Assembly: GCA_026388865.1 (NCBI GenBank)
Contig: JAPLIX010000380.1
Span: 2,633 to 10,346 of the forward strand
Length of the DNA stretch: 7,714 nt
Source: Pseudomonadota bacterium
GTDB lineage: Bacteria > Desulfobacterota > WTBG01 > CAIYCZ01
Direction: 5' to 3'
Part shown: positions 1 through 5,357 of the stretch, one piece after another
Position numbering within the stretch: the stretch's first letter is position 1
Layout: each line of letters starts with the position of its first letter
Notes under the pieces: generated by a model
Told to the model about the DNA's origin: nothing
Database searches by the model: none
What the model saw: the letters and a program-made list of their open reading frames with translations, nothing else
Translations under genes and position numbers: made by a program

Positions 1-1
1 C

Positions 2-130
2 TGGGATTCGGTAAAATCAATTCTCATGATACGGGAGCTGTTCCCCATGTTTGAGCTGACCCTGGAAGGGCTTGATGAAGGCATCAGGTTTCTCATCCAG
101 GGAAAAACCGCGCTGCATCAGACGGGATAA
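2..130 (+). CDS. C-terminal fragment of an unidentified protein (5' end outside window)
   Basis: An open frame enters from the left edge (codons begin at base 2) and stops with TAA at 128-130, giving 42 residues. The last part contains FELTLEGLDEGIRFLIQGK, followed by ALHQTG and the stop. The pattern of a hydrophobic strand, an L-D-E-helix and a G-K turn resembles the C-terminus of medium-chain zinc or quinone dehydrogenases, where a 'LDEAxxxLxxGKxxGK' segment closes the protein. That is a weak resemblance and I do not assign a function. The next gene encodes another NAD(P)-binding protein, which fits but proves nothing. The heptad repeat array begins four bases after the stop codon, so this really appears to be a gene end. 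Confidence 0.55.
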   Translation, partial: WDSVKSILMIRELFPMFELTLEGLDEGIRFLIQGKTALHQTG

Positions 131-134
131 AAAA

Positions 135-250
135 AGCTATCAGCTGTCAGCGTTCAGCCTCTGGAAATCCACATTTTGCAATATACAATCTGCACTCTGC
201 AATGCCCTTTGCCCCCTTCCACTTTCACGAGCCACGAACCCCGAGCCACG
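135..250. repeat. Degenerate heptanucleotide tandem repeat array (intergenic)
   Basis: The spacer after the first gene is built from imperfect 7-bp units in two blocks. Block one (135-162) has four units on an AGC core, such as AGCTATC at 135 and AGCTGTC at 142. After a short interruption, block two (174-250) keeps a 7-bp register for 11 units whose sequence drifts gradually: ATCTGCA at 188 and CTCTGCA at 195, then C-rich units near 209, then AGCCACG at both 230 and 244. No inverted repeat or spacer structure is seen, so this is neither CRISPR nor a REP element. A frame happens to stay open across it, but there is no coding signal. Heptanucleotide STRR repeats are known in heterocystous cyanobacteria; any relation to those is only an analogy. 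Confidence 0.7.
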
Positions 251-260
251 CATTAATTCC

Positions 261-290
261 TTGACTCACTATACCTGCCCGTCATATATG
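261..290 (+). promoter_or_regulatory. Putative sigma70-type promoter for the SDR gene
   Basis: TTGACT at 261-266 matches five of six bases of the -35 consensus. TATATG at 285-290 is a mediocre -10 box at 18-bp spacing. It lies just after the heptad array and 33-62 bases before the start codon at 323, a sensible position for a short leader. The -10 match is poor, so this is a suggestion from sequence only. Confidence 0.35.
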
Positions 291-304
291 CAGATGTATA
301 TGCA
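285..304 (+). promoter_or_regulatory. Direct repeat TATATGCA x2, possible operator
   Basis: The octamer TATATGCA occurs at 285-292 and again at 297-304, a 12-bp start-to-start distance close to one helical turn. The first copy overlaps the putative -10 box and the second lies just ahead of the ribosome binding site. Such placement would suit a repressor site, but no regulator gene is in the window and an 8-bp A/T-rich repeat can arise by chance. Confidence 0.25.
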
Positions 305-307
305 ACC

Positions 308-314
308 AGGAGGT
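308..314 (+). promoter_or_regulatory. Shine-Dalgarno site AGGAGGT for the SDR gene
   Basis: AGGAGGT is a near-perfect complement of the 16S rRNA 3' end and sits 8 bases before the ATG at 323. It fixes that ATG as the start. Confidence 0.85.
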
Positions 315-322
315 GCACAATC

Positions 323-1240
323 ATGATTCTCTGCGTCGGAGCAACAGGACTTCTTGGCGGCACGGTCGTCGAAGAGCTGCTTAAAAGAGGCAAAAAGGTA
401 CGGTGCTTTGTCCGGCAGGACTCTGATACGGTACGGCTTGAAAAGACGGGGGTCGAGATCATCCGCGGAAGCTTGAGAGATAGGAAGGCTATAACCGCCG
501 CGCTGCATAACGTTGACGCGGTCATAAGCAGTTTTGCCGCCAATATTGTAAAAGACCGGCGCGCGGCAGCGCTCTGGGAGAATGATTACGAGGGAAACCT
601 TTCCCTGATTAAATGCTCCCGGGAAGCAGGGGTTAAAAAGTTTATCTTTGTCAGCTACTGGGGCCTGGCGAAGTTCGGCAATTTTGAGCACGGAAAAATA
701 AAAAAGGTGGTTGAAGACCTGCTGGCCGTGAGCGGGATTGACTACACGGTGTTCAGGGTCACCACCCTTGCTACAGACATGTCGCTTTTGCTCGGCCGCC
801 GCCTCATTAAAAAGGGCTGGGCCCCTCTTTTTATGAAGCCGCACGAGAAAATACGGCCGATCCTGCTGGAAGACCTGGCGTGGTGCATGGCGGACGCGCT
901 TGATAATCAGAAAGCGTCCTGCCGGGTGATAGAGGTGGCAGGCAAAGAGGAGTATGATTTTATTTCGTTCCAGGAGCTTTTCTGCAAAGCCATCGGCAAG
1001 CGGGTCCGCTTTGTTTTTATCCCCCTGCCGCTGACAAATTTCATTGCCTCGTGCATTGATTTCGCGACCAACTGCCGCTACAATGCGCGCGGCCTGGTAT
1101 CGGCATTCACCGGCGGCAGCACCTGCGATATAACGGAGATGGAAAAAATATTTGCCGTGCAGCAGGGAAGCTTTGCCCGGTATCTTGAAGACTTCTTTAA
1201 AAATGCTAAGGCAGAAAAACCCCCGGCTGCTAAAAGCTGA
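323..1240 (+). CDS. NmrA/DVR-like atypical SDR NAD(P)-binding protein
   Basis: This 305-residue protein has an N-terminal Rossmann fold: strand MILCV, then the nucleotide-binding loop GATGLLG at residues 6-12, and an Arg at residue 31 after the second strand that could favour NADP(H). The order that follows is typical of atypical (NmrA/SDR_a5-like, divinyl-chlorophyllide-reductase-like) SDRs: VDAVISS near 64-70, the KFIFVSYWG strand near 106-114, a Lys at 125, then GIDYTVFRVT near 138-147 and the LLEDLA segment near 181-186. The classical YxxxK catalytic pair is absent, as is common in this group, so it may be a reductase, a sugar or quinone-binding oxidoreductase subunit, or a redox sensor. 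No signal peptide is present, so it should be cytoplasmic. The start is set by the strong ribosome binding site at 308. The GT-C gene begins 78 bp downstream and could share the transcript. Fold is confident; substrate is unknown. Confidence 0.88.
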   Translation: MILCVGATGLLGGTVVEELLKRGKKVRCFVRQDSDTVRLEKTGVEIIRGSLRDRKAITAALHNVDAVISSFAANIVKDRRAAALWENDYEGNLSLIKCSREAGVKKFIFVSYWGLAKFGNFEHGKIKKVVEDLLAVSGIDYTVFRVTTLATDMSLLLGRRLIKKGWAPLFMKPHEKIRPILLEDLAWCMADALDNQKASCRVIEVAGKEEYDFISFQELFCKAIGKRVRFVFIPLPLTNFIASCIDFATNCRYNARGLVSAFTGGSTCDITEMEKIFAVQQGSFARYLEDFFKNAKAEKPPAAKS

Positions 1241-1243
1241 AGC

Positions 1244-1281
1244 GTGCTGCGTTTTGTCGCTCATTCTTCCGCCCGCAGCAC
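1244..1281. other. Inverted repeat between the SDR and GT-C genes
   Basis: GTGCTGCG at 1244-1251 is exactly complementary to CGCAGCAC at 1274-1281, leaving a 22-base loop. It begins three bases after the SDR stop codon. There is no T tract on the right-hand side, so a Rho-independent terminator is unlikely. It could be an mRNA hairpin or chance. Confidence 0.3.
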
Positions 1282-1318
1282 ATGATAATACCGGGCGCTG
1301 TACCCTGTTACTGATACT

Positions 1319-3115
1319 ATGAGCATACCTGCCGCAATCTTCAATCGAATAAAGATAACATACCAGAATAACGCCGCAGCGATACGGATTGTTCTCTTTT
1401 TTCTCGCTGTGCTGGGCGGCGCATTTCTCATTTCAAAGGCAATTTTCCAGCGGGAAGTTTTTGGCATGTGGAACATGCTCTTTTTTGTTTTAGAAGAGGT
1501 GTTCCAGGTATGCCTGTTCATTTATTGCATCTTTTTTATCCGCGAGCTGACCGGCAATAGAACCCTGCACGCGCTTCTTGCCATCCTGTGCTTTCTTTTT
1601 ATCGGCTATCGGTTCTCCCTGGGGTTGATTGATGACGCCTATATTTCACTGCGCTATGCAAAAAACTTTGCTGCGGGTCATGGCCTGGTTTTTAATGCCG
1701 GTGAGCAGGTTGAAGGCTACACCTGCTTCCTATGGATCGCGCTGCTCGGGGGTATTAAAAAAATAGTTCCTTCAATAGACCTGGTGGAACTGGCAAAGCT
1801 GTCAGGCATTTTCTTCGGCATTGCAACCGTAGCCGTGATTAACCGGTTTGCCCGCTGCCTGTACGCGCCAGATGCAGATAAAAACAGTTTTTTAGTACAG
1901 GAGCTGCCGTTCTTTTCTTTGCTCCTCATGGCTTTTTTCCCGTATGTGTTCTGGTGTTATTCCGGCATGGAGACAGGTTTTTATCTGTTTCTGATGGTCG
2001 CCGGCACGTTTTTCTTTTGCAGATATCTCATTGAAGAAAACAGCAAAAGCACACACCTCCTGTTCTCGGCACTGCTCATGGCGGGTGCGTTAATGACAAG
2101 GCCCGAGACCCTGGTGCTGGCAGGTCTCAGCTTGGTGTTTATTCTCTGTCAGGGGAAACGGGGGCGCTTAAACCATGTACTGAGTTTTACCGTGCCCCTG
2201 GTACTTATCTATCTTCCTTATTTCCTGTGGCGCTATACCTACTATGGCTATCTGTTCCCCAATACCTACTATGCAAAGGTGGGCAGCCTCTCCCTGGCGA
2301 ACACCCTCCACGGGATTGCCTATATAAAAAAGGGAATATATCCCTGCCTCCTGTTTATCATATTTATTTTTTCAAAAATCATCAGGAAGAGGGCCGGCCT
2401 GAAAATGCCGGAAATCTATTTGCTGGCCCTGATGGCGGCAATCATCTTCACGATACTCGCTACCGGCGCTGATCATTTTAATGAATTACGCTATTTTGTG
2501 TATTTGCTGCCGTTTATGTATCTGTTCTGCTGCGATGAAATAGTACGGTGCATAGAGTACTGCTCGCGCTGCGTCCTGAATATACCGGCGTACCGGGATA
2601 CGGTCAAACGGCAGCTGCTGTACCTTGGATGTGTGATTATTTTCATAAGCTCTTTTTTCTGCAACTATACCGGCATCATCGCTGCCAAGGTTTATGGAAA
2701 GAACCTGGCGAACAGCCTGGCACTGTTAGGAAACTGGCTGGATAAAAACACCAAACCCGGGGATGTTATAGCTGCACCGATTATCGGAGCGCTCAGCTAT
2801 TATACCGATAACAGGGTTATTGATATGCTTGGCTTGACAGAACCGGCTATTGCACACACCATGATAGAACCGGGCAGCGGCCCCCGCGACCACGAAAAAT
2901 TTAATACACCATATATTCTCAGTAAGAATCCTGACTATATTCATCTCTATTCATATCCGCAGCCTCCGGAAGCCCTTGAAACGAATTTTTTAAAAAAGCA
3001 GGCTCCACTCCCTGCTATAGAAGATTTAAAGAGGTTTTTTCCAAACAGCAAATACAGATATATTACGATTGAAATTAAACCTTATACCTATGCCCTGTAT
3101 CAAAAAATAAAGTAA
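1319..3115 (+). CDS. GT-C family integral membrane glycosyltransferase (AftB-like arabinofuranosyltransferase-type)
   Basis: This 598-residue polytopic membrane protein has about ten hydrophobic segments in residues 22-450 and a soluble C-terminal domain from about 460. Family marks are clear. A DDAYIS motif at 105-110 holds the Asp-Asp pair typical of polyprenyl-phosphate-sugar-dependent GT-C enzymes. It is followed by RYAKN, GHGLVFN (120-126) and GEQVEGYT (128-135). Further on come SGMETG (215-220), RPET (261-264), YYGYLFPNTYYAK (308-320), GADH (383-386) and, in the soluble part, IDMLGLTEP (501-509). This ordered set is that of bacterial relatives of mycobacterial AftB. It would move a sugar from a lipid-phosphate donor to an acceptor on the outer face of the cytoplasmic membrane. 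The actual sugar is unknown. The Asp pair sits about 60 residues deeper than I expect for this family, implying an N-terminal extension of about two helices. The ATG at 1319 is the first start after an in-frame TAA at 1286 and has no recognisable ribosome binding site, so the exact start is uncertain. Confidence 0.85.
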   Translation: MSIPAAIFNRIKITYQNNAAAIRIVLFFLAVLGGAFLISKAIFQREVFGMWNMLFFVLEEVFQVCLFIYCIFFIRELTGNRTLHALLAILCFLFIGYRFSLGLIDDAYISLRYAKNFAAGHGLVFNAGEQVEGYTCFLWIALLGGIKKIVPSIDLVELAKLSGIFFGIATVAVINRFARCLYAPDADKNSFLVQELPFFSLLLMAFFPYVFWCYSGMETGFYLFLMVAGTFFFCRYLIEENSKSTHLLFSALLMAGALMTRPETLVLAGLSLVFILCQGKRGRLNHVLSFTVPLVLIYLPYFLWRYTYYGYLFPNTYYAKVGSLSLANTLHGIAYIKKGIYPCLLFIIFIFSKIIRKRAGLKMPEIYLLALMAAIIFTILATGADHFNELRYFVYLLPFMYLFCCDEIVRCIEYCSRCVLNIPAYRDTVKRQLLYLGCVIIFISSFFCNYTGIIAAKVYGKNLANSLALLGNWLDKNTKPGDVIAAPIIGALSYYTDNRVIDMLGLTEPAIAHTMIEPGSGPRDHEKFNTPYILSKNPDYIHLYSYPQPPEALETNFLKKQAPLPAIEDLKRFFPNSKYRYITIEIKPYTYALYQKIK

Positions 3116-3131
3116 TGCCTGGAGACAGATG

Positions 3132-3205
3132 TTTCCATTCCCTATTCACCTGTTTACCATGCCGAAACTATCTCACTCTCTGCACTTTTCACTTTTAGTT
3201 TTTAG
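3132..3205. repeat. Second degenerate heptanucleotide array (intergenic)
   Basis: The space between the GT-C and M1 genes is pyrimidine-rich and again has 7-bp periodicity. The first stretch (3132-3159) has TTTCCAT, TCCCTAT and related units. After a less regular middle (3160-3177), the units CTCTGCA at 3178 and CTTTTCA at 3185, then CTTTTAG at 3192 and TTTTTAG at 3199, run up to the ribosome binding site. The heptamer CTCTGCA also occurs at 195-201 in the first array. No stem-loop or convincing promoter is visible here. Confidence 0.6.
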
Positions 3206-3207
3206 TC

Positions 3208-3215
3208 AAAGGAGG
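3208..3215 (+). promoter_or_regulatory. Shine-Dalgarno site AAAGGAGG for the M1 peptidase gene
   Basis: AAAGGAGG lies 7 bases before the ATG at 3223. It directly follows the heptad array, so that array would form part of the leader if transcription starts upstream of it. Confidence 0.85.
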
Positions 3216-3222
3216 CCCGGTC

Positions 3223-5280
3223 ATGTTTTCAGCTCTCAGATTCATAAAACCGGCATGTATATTTTTACTGGCAATGGTTTTTACTGTTCAGGCTTTCAGC
3301 AGTGAACCGGCACCGCCACGAAAAATCCTGCCCCCGCCGACTCACCAGTGGAGAGCAGAAGAGCTGCTGCAGATGTCGCAGCTGTATGAGCTGCAAAGCG
3401 GGGAGAACCCGCGGATTTTCCAGAACCTTGATGTAAAAAATTACACCATGAATCTGGACTTTGACGTGTCAGGTTCAAAGCTTGACGCGCAGGTAACCAT
3501 CACCGGCGCGGCGCTCGATGAAAAGCTTGATCAGATCATCGTCGATTTCTACGATGATGTACCCATTTCCGCGGTAAAGTTTAACGGCGGGAACTTTACC
3601 CAGTTTGAAAGAAAGAACAACAAGGTCTATTGCGATCTGAGCGCTTCCCCGGTCAATCCGAACGCGGAGTTTTCCATTACCTTCTCCTATACCTTTCCTC
3701 TCAGCAGTCAATTCACCCACGGTATAGTTTTAAGGGATCAGAACGGCACTCCCGCCGTCTGCAGTTCGGGCCAGCCCTACGGAAATTCCGGCTGGTGGCC
3801 ATGTTTTGACTACCCTTCTGACAAGGCAACGGTTGATGTTCACATCACCTGTCCTGAAAACCTGATAGCCGTTTCCAACGGCGCGCTGCAGGGCGCTCCA
3901 ATAAAAAACGGGGACGGAACACAAACCGTGTACTGGAAGGAGAGCCACCCGCTCTACACCAGCGCTTTTGCCGTAGCAATAAGCGGCTATGAAACATGGC
4001 AGGACTCGTATGTGTCTCCCCTTGACGGCACTGTTATGCCCCTTTATTTCTATGCCTTCCCGGAAGACGCGCAGAAAGCGCGCAACGATTACACCCTCTA
4101 CACCAAGGAGGCATTGCCGGTGTTTGCCACGCGCTTCGGCGAGTATCCTTTTATTGACGAGAAGTATGGGGTGCTTGAAAGCCCGTTCAGCCGCGGCAGC
4201 CTCGAGCACCAGACCATAACCCATTTGACCTACAAGGCTACCCAGGCAGAATCAAACTGGGATGTTGTTGTCCATGAGCTGGGCCACCAGTGGTGGGGAG
4301 ACTGGGTAACCTGCAAGACCTGGAACCATGTCTGGCTCCAGGAAGGACTTGCTACCTACGCCGAGGTCCTGTTCAATGAAAGCTATACCGGGGAAGCTCC
4401 CGGAGTGTTCATGGCAAAAAATTATGACGACGGACTTTATGATGGCATCCTTGCCGGCACCCCTTATTCCGAGGACATTTCCCAGCCGTGGGATGAATAC
4501 AACGCCGTGTATGAAAAGGGCGGCTGGGTGCTGCACATGCTGCGAAATATGCTCGGCGATGAACCATTTTTTAAAGCGCTGCAGGACTACGGCAAGAGCC
4601 ATGCGTACGGTGCTGTTGAGACCGATGATCTGAGAGCGGCGATGGAGTCGGCATACGGGGTTTCCCTCGCACCGTTTTTTGACCAGTGGGTCTATACACC
4701 GTTCCGGCCGGTCTACCAGTATGAATTCAGCGCCAGCCCGGTCTGGGGCGGGAAATACCAGGTCGATCTCCTCCTGTATCAGGCCCAGGCGCACAAAATA
4801 AAAAATCTGGCAGGCGAAGAGGTGCGTGACTATTATCTCATGCCCCTTGACGTTACCTTACAGTTTAAAGACGGGAGCAGTCAGACGTTCACTGTTTATA
4901 ACAGCAGTCGCCGGCAGCGGTTTCAATTCATGGTAGACAAAGAGCCGGCTTCAGTTGCTATTGATCAGGACATAAAAATACTGAAGGTTGCGGAAACCCC
5001 CATCGCGGATAAAGGCACAAACATACTTCCCACGGCCAGGGCCGGCGCCTTCCCGCGGACCGTGTCTGCGAAGGGGTCAGTATTTCTTTTTGGCCGGGGC
5101 ATGGATGCAGACGGGTCCATTGCCAGATATACCTGGGTAATCGACAATAAAAAAATGGTTGAAGGCAGGTTTGCCCTGGCTACGTTTGAAGAATCGGGAA
5201 CCCATCAGGTGGCACTTATGGTAGAAGATGACCAGGGCGGTGCCGGCACATCGGCTCCCGTTACCGTGACTGTGCGCTAA
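3223..5280 (+). CDS. Secreted M1-family zinc metallopeptidase (aminopeptidase N-like) with C-terminal PKD-like domain
   Basis: This 685-residue protein has a Sec signal peptide (residues 1 to about 26, cleavage near QAF-SSEP). An N-terminal beta domain follows (about 66-250) with the family marker WWPCFDYPSDKAT at 191-203. The gluzincin catalytic domain contains HELGH at 351-355 and, 18 residues later, Glu374 in QEGLATY. His351, His355 and Glu374 are the zinc ligands, Glu352 the general base, and Tyr430 in VYEKGGW the transition-state tyrosine. The usual GAMEN exopeptidase motif reads GSLEH at 325-329, keeping the Glu. Residues about 602-685 form a PKD-like beta domain (DADGSIARYTW at 628-638), probably for binding a surface or substrate. 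The large helical C-terminal domain of classical aminopeptidase N is missing, which makes it a short M1 type. Active-site residues are complete, so an active enzyme removing N-terminal residues from peptides in the periplasm or outside is likely. The M14 gene follows after 77 bp. Confidence 0.95.
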   Translation: MFSALRFIKPACIFLLAMVFTVQAFSSEPAPPRKILPPPTHQWRAEELLQMSQLYELQSGENPRIFQNLDVKNYTMNLDFDVSGSKLDAQVTITGAALDEKLDQIIVDFYDDVPISAVKFNGGNFTQFERKNNKVYCDLSASPVNPNAEFSITFSYTFPLSSQFTHGIVLRDQNGTPAVCSSGQPYGNSGWWPCFDYPSDKATVDVHITCPENLIAVSNGALQGAPIKNGDGTQTVYWKESHPLYTSAFAVAISGYETWQDSYVSPLDGTVMPLYFYAFPEDAQKARNDYTLYTKEALPVFATRFGEYPFIDEKYGVLESPFSRGSLEHQTITHLTYKATQAESNWDVVVHELGHQWWGDWVTCKTWNHVWLQEGLATYAEVLFNESYTGEAPGVFMAKNYDDGLYDGILAGTPYSEDISQPWDEYNAVYEKGGWVLHMLRNMLGDEPFFKALQDYGKSHAYGAVETDDLRAAMESAYGVSLAPFFDQWVYTPFRPVYQYEFSASPVWGGKYQVDLLLYQAQAHKIKNLAGEEVRDYYLMPLDVTLQFKDGSSQTFTVYNSSRRQRFQFMVDKEPASVAIDQDIKILKVAETPIADKGTNILPTARAGAFPRTVSAKGSVFLFGRGMDADGSIARYTWVIDNKKMVEGRFALATFEESGTHQVALMVEDDQGGAGTSAPVTVTVR

Positions 5281-5342
5281 TTGCGCGGCTGCCCTCGGCA
5301 TGTAACAGAGCGGCCTCTTATGGCAATTGTGCTGATCCTTTG

Positions 5343-5349
5343 AGAGGAG
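5343..5349 (+). promoter_or_regulatory. Ribosome binding site AGAGGAG deciding the M14 start
   Basis: AGAGGAG is 8 bases before the ATG at 5358. A TTG at 5340 would extend the frame by six codons, but it would place the ribosome binding site inside the coding region and put extra residues ahead of a good signal peptide, so the ATG is preferred. Confidence 0.8.
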
Positions 5350-5357
5350 CAATCCCC

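Noticed and set aside
135..250. CRISPR array
   Set aside because: The units are 7 bp and continuous, with no unique spacers, and no cas gene is near.
72..326. 84-codon open frame across the first intergenic space
   Set aside because: It overlaps the partial gene end and runs through the heptad array. Its length follows from low stop frequency in the repeats, it has no ribosome binding site, and its predicted protein shows no domain.
269..1264. 331-codon open frame on the minus strand opposite the SDR gene
   Set aside because: It mirrors the SDR coding region almost completely. The + strand frame has a clear Rossmann motif and ribosome binding site, while the minus frame shows no recognisable domain.
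4252..4794. 180-codon minus-strand frame inside the M1 gene
   Set aside because: It lies opposite the HELGH catalytic region and is explained as a shadow of the codon usage of the M1 gene.
5340..5357. TTG start extending the M14 protein by six residues
   Set aside because: The ribosome binding site AGAGGAG lies inside this extension, and the ATG at 5358 gives correct spacing and a normal signal peptide.
5281..5357. Terminator or promoter between the M1 and M14 genes
   Set aside because: Only a 4-bp GCGC match around the stop codon and no T tract or credible -35/-10 pair were seen.
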